A stretch of DNA of 64,000 nucleotides from Anoplopoma fimbria (GCF_027596085.1 NC_072472.1:8351451-8415450), one strand, 5' to 3'; shown: positions 1-12,614, numbered from the stretch's first letter. Translations and numbers: made by a program. The notes: a model not told the origin generated them from the sequence alone.

Positions 1-38
1 GGCCCCCAAAGACAGCATCCAAACATCAGACCAACCAA

Positions 39-40
<2 letters not shown>

Positions 41-69
<29 letters not shown>
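41..69. repeat. CA repeat running into a poly-A tract
   Basis: A short CA run continues into about 20 A residues, followed by GACAGA units. It could be the tail of a retroposon in an ap2b1 intron, but no element body is recognisable. I see no exon in bases 70-660. Confidence 0.6.
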
Positions 70-660
70 GACAGAGACAGAGACTTTCTTAGCAACCGCA
101 ACCCATCAAGAGGAGCCCTCAGTTTCTGGATAAATAGCAACCCTGCATGGTGTGTTAGACATTAAAATAAGACTTCAAAATCTGCAAGAAGATTAACAAC
201 AAGGCCAGTTAGACCAGCGGCTTGAAGAAGATGAAAAGTGACCATTAACAGAGGAAAATACACCAAGGCTTAATGAAGCTCCATGTTGGAAAAACAATCA
301 TGTTTAGGACTTGTTAATGCACAAAATGTATTCAAGATTTTAAAACATTTAAAAAACATTTTATGAAAATATTTTAAGTTTTGCAAAGCAAAAATCATAA
401 CTAACATGAACATTATAATGAATTTAAAAAATCAAATTGAAAATAATAACAATATCACTCTTATAAACATAAAAGGTTTGAGCAATGAGCACACACAAGC
501 CAGTATTTTGGAATATACCCTTTGAGGGGATAAAAAGATGAGTTTAATTGTAGCTTTAGAGATTCTGTGTGGTGAGAAAATACTGGATCAATCAGTTGAT
601 CGGATATCATGTTATCATATAATTTATCAGTTGTGTCACTGTCTGTCACTAGATACCCAG

Positions 661-755
661 TCGGTACTGCAAATGTGCCACTCCCAACAGAGATGAGAAA
701 GAAGCGAGCGATTTTTTTCTCATCTCTGTTGAGAATTGTACATGAGCAGTACCGA
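661..755. repeat. 95-nt near-perfect hairpin (solo inverted repeat)
   Basis: The two arms begin and end with TCGGTACTGC and its complement. They pair again over CAACAGAGATGAGAAA, with a few mismatches between. The stem is about 40 bp and the loop about 14 nt. It lies in an ap2b1 intron about 100 bp from exon 13. It may be a tiny MITE or a structured RNA precursor; the sequence alone does not decide. Confidence 0.6.
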
Positions 756-855
756 TCAGGCAGGAGCTACTAGAGAGTGTAAGATCTTTGATTTTTATTT
801 ATTTATTTCCAACGCACTTGAATGTGTGTGTTTGGGTGTGGGTGTTCAAGCTCAC

Positions 856-3800
856 CAAACTGTCCAGGCCTCCTCCCAGGAGGTCCACCGCCCCCATCTG
901 CATGGAGGAGACCTGGGGCACATTGACTGGAGGGCCCAGGTCCAGGTTCAGCAGGTCACCCAGCAGGTCACCCTGGCTGGGGATCACATGTGTCTGGTCC
1001 ATGGCAGGTGCTGGCCCGCTGCTCACTGGGCTCTCACCAGTATCAATGCTGTCATAGAAGAAAACAGTAGTACTGGTAAAGGGACAGGAAGTCAAAGGTT
1101 TGACATGAATTGGTAATGAGTTTGATGTTATTAAGATTTTTAGGGATACAACTTTAAAGTGTCTAAAGTGACAAAACTGACAAAGTGGAACCTTCTGTCC
1201 ACAATTGCCTGTCTACAAGCAGCACTAGATCTTCTTTTGACAAAATATCTATTATTATCATATTTATTATTTATTTAAAATATACTTCATAAAAATAAAA
1301 ACATAACACTTTTGTTTTTGCAACCATTATTCATGACTTTAAATAAAACATTGAAGACTTTTTCTTTACACAAAAAATACTTATTTCTCATAGATGTGTT
1401 TAAATCTGTGTTTGTGAGCACTTCTCTTTTGCCAAGATAATCTATCCACCTGACAGGTGTAGCATATCAAGATGCTGATCAAACAGCATGATTGTTACAC
1501 AGCTGTGCCTTGGGCTGGTCACAATAAAATGACACTGTTAAACGTACAGTTTTAGCTTGACATTCATTCGACACTCGAAACTATGGGTTTCACATGACTA
1601 TGGCTACAGATGTGCATGTTTTGGTCACAAGAAATAAATCAGTGTAGAGAACACTTCTCCAAATGGTGGACATTCCTGCAGTCAGCATGCCAATGGGATG
1701 CTCCCTCATAACTTGCAACATCTGTGGCATTGCGTTGTTTGATAATTGTACATTTTAAAAGTGGCATTTCATTATGACCAGCTCAAGGCACAGCTGTGTA
1801 ATAATCATGCTGTTTAATCAGCATCTTCATATGCCACACCTGTCAGGTGGATCGATTATCTTGGCAAAGGAAAAGTGTTCACTAACACAGATTTAACTTA
1901 TTTGTGAACAAAATTTAAAAAGGTATGTCGTTTGTGTTAAAATATCTTTTTAAATTTATACAATTCTTGCCTACTGAATATCAAGGGATATGGAGCAATA
2001 TCGTCAAGGTGTTAGTAAATGTGTTGTTATCCAAAACAGTTTGTGGAGCATAAAATGCACTTTAAAAATATGGAACTGTGTGTGTTCTGTGAAATCCATT
2101 CCCAACTTGATGCCATATTTTATGCCACAGCTAATGATTTCAGGCCATACAATGTTGCTCAAGAGCTTAAAAATGAGACAGAGATCCAAACTGGTGGTTA
2201 ATTCAGGGACTTCTGTGTCAAGTGCATTACATTAACTACTTTTGTAATAGACCTAGATGACAGTGTCCATTAATAATGAGAAAGCTGATGACATAGCAGG
2301 AATGACTTTTCCACTGACCTGCTGTGCTGCACAGGAAGGTGTTTCCGGTGCACTCCGTGGCTGCCCTCGACGAAGGCGCTGGGCGGTTTGTGGTAGACGG
2401 AGGCCAGGGAGCCAATGTGGCAGATGAGCTCATCCAGCAGGGTGGGCTCGATCAGGTCCGTCTCCTCTGAGATCAGGGGCTTTTCCGACAACACCACCTC
2501 CTTGGCAGTCACAGGGTCGGTGGACAACAGGCGCCAATAAATGTAGCCTCTGTCACGCAGGTCAGGGTTGTCAGAGTCCTGCAGAGGAGCAGCAGAGAGT
2601 TCAACATGTGTGCTGTTAAATATATATTTTTGGGTTTCCCCAAAGAAATTGGTGTAGGAATTACAGCAACAGTTGGACCAGCTGTTACTATGGTAGTAGC
2701 TAAGAGGGAACGAACTTAAAGACGACACTCACCTGAGTGGCCAGGCTGAGGACCTGCTGCACCAACTCCTGAGTCTCCGACGGCTTCTTAAGGAACAGCT
2801 TAACAATGGCAGTCAGCAAAGTGAGCTGGACCTGTAAATCAAAGCACACACTGTTATGGAACTATTATTATTTTTTAGGGTACAAAGTCATTTTCTCTTT
2901 CTCACAGTGGGAGGTGGAAACAAGCAAAGTATGGAAACAGCCAAACAGGGAGATGTGTGGGGGATGTCCACGATGTTACGGTTGCCATTAAGGCGTTTCC
3001 CCGTGGAAGTGTGTTGACAAGCGGCTGATAACTGTTAACATTAACAAGGCATTCAGGAAACCTAAATGCTCCACAGTGTCCTCCACAAAGTGAGAACTGG
3101 GCTGAGTCAATTGTACTGGTAGTTTAGTTACCAGCTGTGTTTTTTGTTTTTTTAAGAATTTAAAAAAAGACTTGATAGACCAACACCCTTGTTCACCCTT
3201 GATCTCCCATACCTTCTATACTTTAATGCACAGTTTTCCTGTATAATGAGGGATTTTTACTAATTAGTATATTATGATTATTATGCTTTGATTAAACGCC
3301 ATCAATTGTCATTACGATAATCATTATTTTCCTTTGGAATGCTTGCTTTCACCCCCAATACAATGGTTTAGTTAATCATGCTAAACCGCTGGCTTGTTAA
3401 TGATAACAATAATAATAAGTGATAGAAATTATGTCCAAATCTTAAATAACACAAAAAGCTATTATATTGGATAAACTGTCCACAATCAAAAGGGCTGAAT
3501 CATTCTCAAATATTTTTTCATCATCTGTGTAAAACATACATCTTTACAAAAAAAAATATAGAATGTGACACAATCTCACAATCTGTGTTTGTTGATGTCA
3601 GTAACTGTTCAAGATTCAGTACGTAAATGATTCAAGTGCCCTTCAGTTAATTGCTCGTCAAACGAATGGACCCACCTGGGTGCTCTCATCATGGAAGCCC
3701 TCCAGGAAGCTCTCCAGCAGCTCGTCAGCGTTATCGATCCTCTCGGCATACTCGCCAACAATCCAGATCATGGCAGCACGAGCATCAGGCTCATCCAGAG

Positions 3801-6800
3801 AGTCCAGATTCTCACACAGCGTAGCAATGATGCTTTCATACCTGAAGAACACCAGCATCTCAAAGGTCAGAATGAAACTTTACAGCAGGGATATATAGGT
3901 CATCATTTTTGGTAAAGGGCTGGTCTAAACTGGAATTATACCTAACATAAAGAAACATGTTAATCAGACTGCATTGCATGATTGACTTGTCCAGTTCCAG
4001 TTTAAATAAAGGAATTTAGTGGTTCATAGTTAATTGTGGAGTAGTTCTCAGGGGTTCAGTGGGAAACATACTTGTTTGGGTACTTGCGGAAGATATCCCT
4101 GATGACCACAATAGCCTCCTGAACCACGTAGTTGACCTTGGTCTGGATCAGGTCCAGCAGGGTGCTGACACAGCGCTCAGCTGATTGCTGGAGGGGAACG
4201 GGACAGAGACACCATGTTATCATTACTGAGGTGGAAAAGGTCAACTCATAACATGACTTATCATTGAATTTGTTTGCAGTGGCCAGAACTGCAATGTTTC
4301 ATGCAAATTAGAAGAGGCGGGAGAATGAATATCATTTAACCAAAGTGGATTATGAAAGTTGAAGCTACTCTCCATAATAACAAATTACAGCTTTAATGAT
4401 TATGACTATACTAGATGCTTTAATTGGTGCTGGTCAATATTACATCACGGCAAACCCTTTGACATTTCATAGTAGGAGGAAAAAAAACACAGGTGTATTC
4501 AATAACATTAACAATAGCTGCATTTCACTTAGAGACGGCCCTGGTATTGTGCATGCTGGCTCACTTCAACAGCTCACTGGGCCATTTGAGACATGGTCAA
4601 TGTTATCAATTTCACCTTTGCTTTTCCTTTGTATTAAGATATTACTACTGTCACAAAGCCCTGGTGACATTTCTTAGGTAAATTAATACTGTTGTGCTGC
4701 GATGCACACGAGAAGACTTCGGCGTAGACGTCAGCATCAATGATAGCGTTTCTTACCTCCACTTTGATGGCACAGCGTCCAATGGCTCGTACAGCCTTAC
4801 GCACAAAGTCAACGTCCACCTCAGTGGCGTATTCCTTCAGTTCAGCCAGCACCTGAAAGTGTCAGAGAGCAAAAGTGTCATATACTGTTTATGTACTAAA
4901 ACACATATCTAAAAGCCTTCTTTTTGTTCTGATAAACTTTTAGTAGTATTGTTCCAATTTGATGTCTTTATCAAAAAGCAAAACCCTATGTAGCAAGATT
5001 ATCCCTCTCACAAAGCGTCCATGTAGTTTCATTAAAAGGTACCTGAGCAATGTTTGCCTGAGAGGCCAAGCGGATCATGATGTCCAATTTCTCCAGTTTC
5101 ACATAGATGGGGTCGTTGTACTTGACAAAGAACACCTTGATCTCCTGCTTCAGGATCTCAGGCCTGCACACAAAGCAACATATTACACATTAGACTGTGG
5201 AAAGACAACCTGATTCAAAAGAAACGAGAAATATGAAGGCCTTTACACACCGGGAGCGTGACAAATAAACAACACGGTAATGAAAAATACTTGCTACACA
5301 TAATATTATGTGTAGTGCTGAAAACCCCACCCTCCGTGCCTGCCGTTTGTGATCACACACCTTTTCTGAACAATGAGGTTGATGTTCCTCAGAGCCACGT
5401 ACTGGACCTCGGGCTCTCCAGAGAGCAAGGTGACCAGCGGTGGGGATAACTTCTTCAGCAAGGTGTTGTAGTAGTCGGAGTCCTTGGGCAGCAGCTCCAG
5501 GAACTTCATCAGCACCTTGACAGCTGACAGCACCACTGCTGAGTTGGCGTGAGACAGCCGGGGAGTGACGCGCTCACAGATGCTTTGAAAGTGAAGGAGG
5601 GAGGGAAGGGTGAGGGTCAAATGGAGGGTAACAGTTTGTTGTCTGTTTTTATATTACAATATAATTCTAAATGAAAGACATATTTAGGAAGTTACTGAAA
5701 CATAAACACATCAGGCTGCTCAGGATGTTTATACTGTATTCATTAATACATTTTACCCCACTACCCAAAAGGGTACAATTACACTTTTCTTAAATCAATA
5801 GCCTCTATAAGATGGCCATTCAGCAGAAGCCTACGTTCCATACTTTAGCCTGAGTGAATGCTACCTTTGGGCCTCGCGCTCATCCTTAGGGTTGTAGTTG
5901 GACAAGCAGTCCAGGATGAAGATCTGTCCCCACTCTGTGCACTCGTTGAGGGCCGTCAGCAGCTTGTTGATGTTCTGAGGGTTGAGGTCCAGCAGGTTGC
6001 TGTTGGGGTGAGACTCGCTGATCTCAGACAGGGCAGCAACTGCGTTGGCCACGACCTAAAGGACGAAGGTGTTTTGAGATAATAGCTATGTAGTTATTTT
6101 GCAATTTAAATTTCATCAATAACTTCACTCTAAACCAACACGTCTCTAAGGGTTGCGAGGAGCCATTGAAACTCAAACATTAGTCAAAACATTTCATCAA
6201 ACACAATTAATGCAGCTTTAGAGTAACAGTGGGTAAATTTGCTATTATTTTTTTCCTTGTAAACTAACATCCCACTTTTAAAATTTTGCAATTCCTTTTT
6301 GCTTCAATATAACTTCAGCTCAGGGCAGACCATATTGAGTAAAACATGCTTGTGATATATAAATATACTGTAGTGCACTGAATGCGTAGATTTGACCATC
6401 TCTGCAAACCAATTTCCTGGGCAAGGCCTCTGTTGCATGCACATTTTTTATTGAAAGGAACAGACGATAGTGGCAAACAACTGACTCTAAAACCTACCAT
6501 GGGATTTGAGTCGGCAATGAGGTCTCTCAGGGAGTCCAGGAAGCCCTGGTCCTCCACCATCTGGGCATTGATGTCATGAAGTTTAGCCACACAAACAGCC
6601 GCCGTCTTCCTCACGTATGGGTCCTCGTCCTTCAGGCATTTCCTCAGCGGCTCACACAGATACTCTGTGATCTTGTCCACCCGGATGCAGCCCATGGTGC
6701 GAACAGCCAGGGCCCGGATCAGAGGGTTGGGATCCTCACAGTCCTGGAGGACGAGACAAGAGATGAATACATGAACTAATTATCAATTTTCTGCCAATCG

Positions 6801-8566
6801 ACCAATTTATGAATTGATTTCTTTTTGCTCTGGGTTGTGGAAACTCTGTGTAGGGAAACTGAAGGAGTCACAGTCATGCCTATACGCAGCAGCTACATTT
6901 AAAATGTATTTAGGTTACCCAAAAGCTGAGCTTTTCTAAAACACTGTCTAGAATGGATAATGATGAAAAGGCTGCTTTCTCTTGCAGTATTACATGCAGT
7001 TGAAGAAATGACTTAATTTAGGGACCTTGACAAAGCTGTTGACAGCCATGATGGCCATGTCAGGCTGGCTCTTGGCGTAGTTCATTAAGTAGAGGTAGAC
7101 CAACTTCTTCAGCTCCAGGTTGTCGGTCTGCATGCAGTTCACCACATCTGGAAACAAAGAGCTGACAGCAAAGCGAGAGGACTCAGTCAGACATGACATT
7201 ATAAGTATTTCAGGCCTGTTTCTTTGATCATATGTTTACATCATGAGCTATGTGATAAAGAAGTCACTATAAAGGCCAATGTATACTTTCTCAGAAGTGA
7301 TGGACAATCTGAAAGCTCAACCTTCCTCATTTCTGTAATTTTACTAAAACAGATTACAGATTTACTGCCGACTGGCCAGATGTGCAAAGGTGTGAATGGG
7401 CAGAGCTCCAAGTCTTACACTCCTCGGTCCTCCACTGTCTGTGTTCACCTCACTTTTCGCTTTTATTAACATTTTGCATAAGGTTCTTACTTGTGTTTCA
7501 ACTGTACTGACTACTTTTTTTGAACAAATACAATTGAAAGCAGTGCCGATATATAATTCCAAGATCTCGTCTTCATAGCAGGCAGTTACCTCCAATGGCT
7601 TTCCACCTGGCTGCAGCCTGCTGACCATTAATGCTAATTGTTCATGCTTATCGGTTGCATGCAGATTATTTTTATGATTATGTTAAAGTAAGAGTGCTGT
7701 CAAGGGACTGTTATGGTACGCTAGTAACAATAGCAATTAGTGTTAGCGATTAGCATAAGAGATTCCGGGCAAATTAAAAGGGTAACAGCTATCATTAACA
7801 GTAATTTAAAATCAGTAAAGTCCAGGTACATTTTTAAAGGAACGTAATCCAGCCCAGGAATTCATGTGGTGTAATTTAATAATGTTAATGAGACCTATTA
7901 AAAGTGTTTTGTGTATTTGAAACTGCTCAAACGTTAAGAATACTCCAACCCCACCCCGTTCTGCAGGATGCAGCCAGCTACACTTGGATGGAAGAGAGCT
8001 CTCTCTCTCTCTCTCTCTCTCACTATGTGTTTCAAGTCTATCACGCCCCTCTCTGAGTGTCTGATCACCCACATCTGGACATGATTTGATCATCAGTGGA
8101 GCTGTATATCAACCCCCAGAAACAGTGTTCCTTCCCCTCTTGGCCATTGAGCTGTTTGTTGGGCTGGTTCTCCTTGCCTCATTCTAGAAGTATGTGCTTA
8201 ACACACTTGAGCAACTGTAGTCTGGACTTGTTTTGATTTGCTTGATATACAACAGTGGGTTGATAATTGACATAAACCAGACAGTTTGAATTTAAATAAA
8301 TACCTGACATCCTTGCCAACAGTCATGGCAGCAATGACCTTCTTTACTGCCTCTTTTCTCTTCTCCTTCTTCTCATTGTTCAGCTCCGCCTTCAGTTCAA
8401 AGATCTCCCCTGTAGGATAAATCACACCGAGTGTTGGCAGCAGCACAGTTTGAAAATGATGTCAGACGCTGTGAAATAAGATGATTTCTGACTGATGACC
8501 AGTTCAGCACCACTTCCTTCCTTACTCACCCTTTTTGTTCGTCGTGAAATATTTGGAGTCCGTCAT
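856..8566 (-). CDS. ap2b1: AP-2 complex subunit beta (beta-2 adaptin), 5' part of gene
   Basis: Large beta subunit of the AP-2 clathrin adaptor, which links cargo and PIP2 membrane to clathrin at the plasma membrane. Thirteen coding exons, read downward: 8566-8530, 8409-8304, 7161-7026, 6743-6498, 6055-5865, 5582-5361, 5163-5043, 4852-4757, 4187-4072, 3841-3676, 2831-2733, 2578-2319, 1048-856. They encode 663 residues. The start reads [19 protein letters not shown], typical of this family. Residues to about 590 are the alpha-helical adaptin trunk. The last exon carries the hinge, with the clathrin box LLNLD inside [15 protein letters not shown]. Diagnostic choices ([38 protein letters not shown]) match AP-2 beta rather than AP-1 beta as I recall them. 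The appendage domain (about 280 more residues) is absent, so the gene runs off the left edge. Joins are inferred from GT-AG sites and family similarity. Confidence 0.97.
1378..1925. mobile_element. internally deleted Tc1/mariner-type element with long inverted arms
   Basis: About 190 bp at 1378-1575 reappears inverted at about 1722-1925. Shared stretches include CCACCTGACAGGTGT, TTTGCCAAGATAATC and CAGCATGATTGTTACACAGC. These resemble the ends of a Tc1-like transposon common in fish as I remember it. The middle is short and no transposase can be read, so it is non-autonomous. It lies in the ap2b1 intron between exons 12 and 13. Outer limits are approximate. Confidence 0.6.
7996..8022. repeat. 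CT microsatellite
   Basis: About 13 CT units within the ap2b1 intron between exons 2 and 3. Nothing else is recognisable in the surrounding intron at 7162-8303. Confidence 0.8.
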
Positions 8567-8584
8567 GATTGTGGTCCTTTAAGT
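8530..8584 (-). other. ap2b1: ap2b1 exon carrying the start codon
   Basis: The ATG at 8566-8564 sits in an exon whose acceptor (TTCTGTACAG) ends at 8585 and whose donor GTGAGT starts at 8529. Only 18 untranslated bases precede the ATG here, so at least one further 5' noncoding exon must lie at higher coordinates. Confidence 0.8.
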
Positions 8585-9049
8585 CTGTACAGAAGAAATA
8601 CACTGCATTATGCCAACAGCAAAACCTGCATCAGCGATTCTCTATAACCATCCCCAGTTTACCTTTTCACATATGAGTTAATTTAATTATTCAATGTCTA
8701 TTTGTTTTTGATGTCTCTCTTTCTCTCTGATATGGTGTGTGATTACATGGTGTAGTGATGAACAACACTAGGTCCACATCATTTAGTTTATGTACTGCTA
8801 CAACATTATCTGATTTGGAATGACAAGTATTGTGATAACATATATTGTGATATTTTGCAATTCATTACATTTTTTTAAACTGCAAATTATGCAGTTTGTC
8901 CACATCTGTTTAGATGTTAAGACATTTTTTACTCTTACTTCAATCATTTTTATTGCAGCAAAATGGGTTTGTCAGTCAAGTAGACAGATTGACCAACACT
9001 GTAATAAAACATAATGGTAGCATTAAAATAATTTGGACACAATGAGTAA

Positions 9050-9965
9050 GTGCTGATGCCTCAGGTGCATAACATAAAAAATAGAGACACTTAATCTCCA
9101 GTGACAAAGGTAGAATGGGAGGTAATGCATTGCTTAGTGAATTACAACCTGGCACTGTCACAGGAGACCATCTTTCCCACAAGTCAAATTTCTGCCCTGC
9201 TAGGTTTGCCCCAGTCAGCTGTGAGTGCTGTTAATGTTAAGTGAAAATGTCTGGGAGCAACTACAGTTCTTCCCATGAGTGTAACTGGCCACACAGGCTT
9301 GCAGAACACAGCCGCCAAGTGCATTGCGAATCATTTCAAATTCTGTGTTGCAACAGTCAGTTTCCAACAAACTCAGGAAGCAATGTCAGCATTTAGTTTT
9401 TTGGCAGCTTCATGACATGGAGGTGGAGCAGAGACACACTAGCCTACAATCCCAATGCGCAGTGCAAAGGGTTCATTGGATTGGTGTTAAGCACAGAACC
9501 ATGTGACAGTGGAGCTGTGGAAACAACATATATGCACAGATGAATCGGGCTTCACTATGTGGCAGTCTGACAGGAGTTCCCTTCCTGCTTGGATGCAGTG
9601 TCAACGATTAAGATTGGTGGACAGGGAACCATGATATTGGGCTGTATTTTTTAGTGTGGGCTGAGTTTGAAAGAAGGGAAACTTTAATGCTATAGCAGCA
9701 CACAATGATATTTTAGAGTGCGTTTCCAACTTTGTGGCAGCACCATTTCCTGTTTTTATATGACAATGCCCTGTTCAGAGACCAACATACATAAAGAAAC
9801 TGTTTTACCATTTTGGTGTGGAAGAATCTGACTGGCCTGCATATAGCCCGGGCCTAAACCCCATCCAAGGCCTCATCAACCGATAGCAGTTCCCAACCTC
9901 ACTAACGCTGTTATAGCTACGGGGGAAATGATCGTGGTTTTGGAATGAGATAATCAACAATCACG
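9050..9965 (+). pseudogene. decayed Tc1-like transposase
   Basis: Plus-strand translation with frame changes gives CTDESG near 9537 and DWPAYSPGLNPIQG near 9830. These match the second catalytic block (DES/G) and the third block (WPA.SPDLNPIE) of Tc1/mariner DDE transposases. The third acidic residue reads Q (caa), and many stops and shifts break the frame, so it is inactive. It sits in ap2b1 intron 1, antisense to the gene. Coordinates are approximate and no terminal repeats were delimited. Confidence 0.6.
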
Positions 9966-9989
9966 TATAGGTAAAGTGTTCTGGTGTCG

Positions 9990-10620
9990 TCCGTTAGTGG
10001 AATGTAATCAAGTACTTTTATTCAAGCTTACTTGTACTCAAGCACATGTACTTGTACTTTGCTTAAATATATTTCCATGTCATGCTACTTTATACAGTAC
10101 CAGTCAAAAGTTTGGACACACCTTCTCATTCAACTACTTTGAAGAATCTAAAATATAAAACATATTCTGGTTTGTTGAGCATTTCTTTGTTTACCACATA
10201 ATTCCATATGTGTTCCTTCATAGTTTGGATGTCTTCAATATTAATCTACAATGTATAAAAAAATAAAAATAAAGAAAAAACATTGAATGAGAAGGTGTGT
10301 CCAAACTTTTGACTGTTACTGTACTTCTATTCTACTTAAATGTGAAGGAAAATATTGTACTTTTTACTCCGACACATGTATTTGAACACATTAGTTACTG
10401 ACATAACAAAATACAAATCAACTACTAGATAAGATACCACTTACAAGATTAGTGATGCTTACTCATAATACTAAGTCATTATAATCCAGTGGTTAAAAAC
10501 ACATTGTGAAATGGTCCATTTTATTTTTGTTACTATTGATGCCATAGCATTGCAGGACTTTCACTTATAATATAGTAGTTTTATAGTGTGTTATTCTTAC
10601 TTTTACTATAAAAATAACAC
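9990..10620 (+). repeat. ACTTTTACT-rich dispersed repeat, copy A, split by a MITE
   Basis: Text of the type GTGGAATGTAATCAAGTAC leads into ACTTGTACT and CATGCTACTTTATA. It breaks at the MITE at 10093 and resumes at 10324 with CTTCTATTCTACTTAAATG and GTACTTTTTACTCC. The same family recurs near 13.3, 23.4-24.3, 36.8, 55.7-56.1 and 57.0-57.8 kb. It is frequent in teleost DNA in my memory; class unknown. Confidence 0.55.
10093..10323 (+). mobile_element. palindromic Tc1-type MITE, copy 1
   Basis: A 231-bp element. The ends TACAGTACCAGTCAAAAGTT and its complement are inverted, continuing through TTTGGACACACCTTCTCATT. It is flanked by TA, as expected for Tc1/mariner targets. It has no coding capacity. 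It interrupts copy A of the ACTTTTACT repeat. Confidence 0.85.
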
Positions 10621-10701
10621 ACTGGTGTCCACACACTTTTGGCCACATAGTTTGTTTTGTATTTGCACATCCCTTCTGCTAAATGGACAAGAAGCAGCGT
10701 G

Positions 10702-10702
10702 C

Positions 10703-10749
<47 letters not shown>

Positions 10750-10771
10750 ACACACACACATACATACATAC

Positions 10772-10868
<97 letters not shown>

Positions 10869-10890
10869 TACATACATACATACATACATA

Positions 10891-10938
<48 letters not shown>
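10702..10938. repeat. long interrupted CA microsatellite
   Basis: About 237 bp of CA units with interspersed TACA units, in ap2b1 intron 1. Open frames here, poly-(THTH) or poly-(CVCV), are repeat artefacts. Confidence 0.97.
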
Positions 10939-10942
<4 letters not shown>

Positions 10943-11300
10943 CTTTAGCGTTGACCTGTGACGTGACCCGCTATGATGACGTCACTGTCACCCATTCCTC
11001 CTCGTTAATCTCACGCTTATGTGTCGTTTACATTTCCTTTAAAATAAATAAAAATGCACTGGGGCGTGACATTGATTTGAGTACGCTTTTTTGACCTCTG
11101 TTCAATCACATGACAGCTCACCTTTACGGTGCAGCTGGGTGTCCCTGTTTGCTAACGTTAGCATCTAATGCTAGCGGCCCAGTTTCCCCCATTGGGGAGC
11201 TATGTTAACGCTACCGTATGTGCTGCTCGCCCCGGAAACCACACAAATAAAACAGCAATACCGTTGTGGAAGTGTTGAAACTGTGAAATGAGTCAGGTAC

Positions 11301-11470
11301 CTGGTTGGTCTTGTATCAGCTGAGGGGGGAAAAAGTGGGCGCAAGACGCAGGTTGGTCCCTTCCTTTGCCAGGTTGAGGAAGATGGAGAATCGGGACTGT
11401 GGTGGTACTTTCACCGTCGTCGGAAATTGGAAAACTTCCCTCTGTAAATTGACCGATCCTATGCTTTATG
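11301..11470 (-). promoter_or_regulatory. candidate ap2b1 noncoding first exon and promoter
   Basis: On the minus strand a good donor (CAG followed by GTACCTG) lies at 11301/11300. It follows a GC-richer stretch with a CCAAT box in minus orientation (ATTGG at 11426-11430). The distance and strand fit the missing 5' UTR exon of ap2b1, about 2.7 kb upstream of the start-codon exon. Splice site and CCAAT box are visible; assignment as first exon is inference and could be settled by transcript reads. Confidence 0.4.
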
Positions 11471-11620
11471 GAAGACTAGTTCAAGTGTATATGGTTTGCG
11501 CTTGAGAATAGCAAAGAAGGAATTGTGTATATATATGAAAGCTTACTTAATGGACCGGTCATTCAACAAGAAGCAAGGACACAAAGGATATTTTTGTCAT
11601 GACCAATAAGACGTGACTGG

Positions 11621-12614
11621 TTACAGTGAACTAGAATAATGTGTATAGCCACAGTGAACTAGATTAATGTTTCTAGCCAGCACAGAAAATGCCCACAGCA
11701 GTGAACGTAGCACGAGAGGACAGTCTTGGTTGGGATCAGAATGATGTCCTGACTGATAGAGGGGAACTAGATTAATGTTTATAGCCATAGTGAACTAGAA
11801 TAATGTGTATAGCCACAGTGAACTAGAATAATGTTTATAGTGTAGAATAATGTTTATAGCCACAGTGAACTAGAATAATGTTTATAGCCACAGTGAACTA
11901 GAATAATGTTTATAGCCACAGTGAACTAGAATAATGTGTATAGCCACAGTGAACTAGAATAATGTCTATAGCCACAGTGAACTAGAATAATGTTTATAGC
12001 CACAGTGAACTAGAATAATGTTTATAGCCACAGTGAACTAGAATAATGTGTATAGCCACAGTGAACTAGAATAATGTTTATAGCCACAGTGAACTAGATT
12101 AATGTTTATAGCCACAGTGAACTAGAATAATGTTTATAGCCACAGTGAAACTAAATAATGTTTATAGCCACAGTGAACTAGATTAATGTTTATAGCCACA
12201 GTGAACTAGAATAATGTTTATAGCCACAGTGAACTAGAATAATGTTTATAGCCACAGTGAACTAGAATAATGTTTATAGCCACATTGAACTAGAATAATG
12301 TTTCTAGCCACAGTGAACTAGAATAATGTTTATAGCCACAGTGAACTAGAATAATGTTTCTAGCCACAGTGAACTAGAATAATGTTTCTAGTTTATAGAC
12401 ACAGTGAACTAGAATAATGTTTATAGCCACAGTGAACTAGAATAATGTTTATAGCCACAGTGAACTAGAATAATGTTTATAGCCACAGTGAACTAGATTA
12501 ATGTTTCTAGTCACATTGAACTAGAATAATGTTTATAGCCACTAGATTAATGTTTCTAAGAATAATGTTTATAGCCACAGTGAACTAGAATAATGTTTAT
12601 AGCCACAGTGAACT
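11621..12614. repeat. 28-bp minisatellite, about 30 copies
   Basis: Head-to-tail units built on CACAGTGAACTAGAATAATG plus a short TTTATAGC-like linker. Units differ mostly at one or two sites (TTTATA, TGTATA, TTTCTA; AGAATAAT or AGATTAAT). The array is broken by unrelated sequence around 11670-11770 and by partial units near 11840, 12390 and 12540. It lies between the 5' end of ap2b1 and the 3' end of mks1. No gene is seen within it. Confidence 0.95.

Noticed and set aside
10581..11094. Open frames of 86-145 codons on both strands over the CA repeat
   Set aside because: They translate to alternating His-Thr or Cys-Val and exist only because of the microsatellite.
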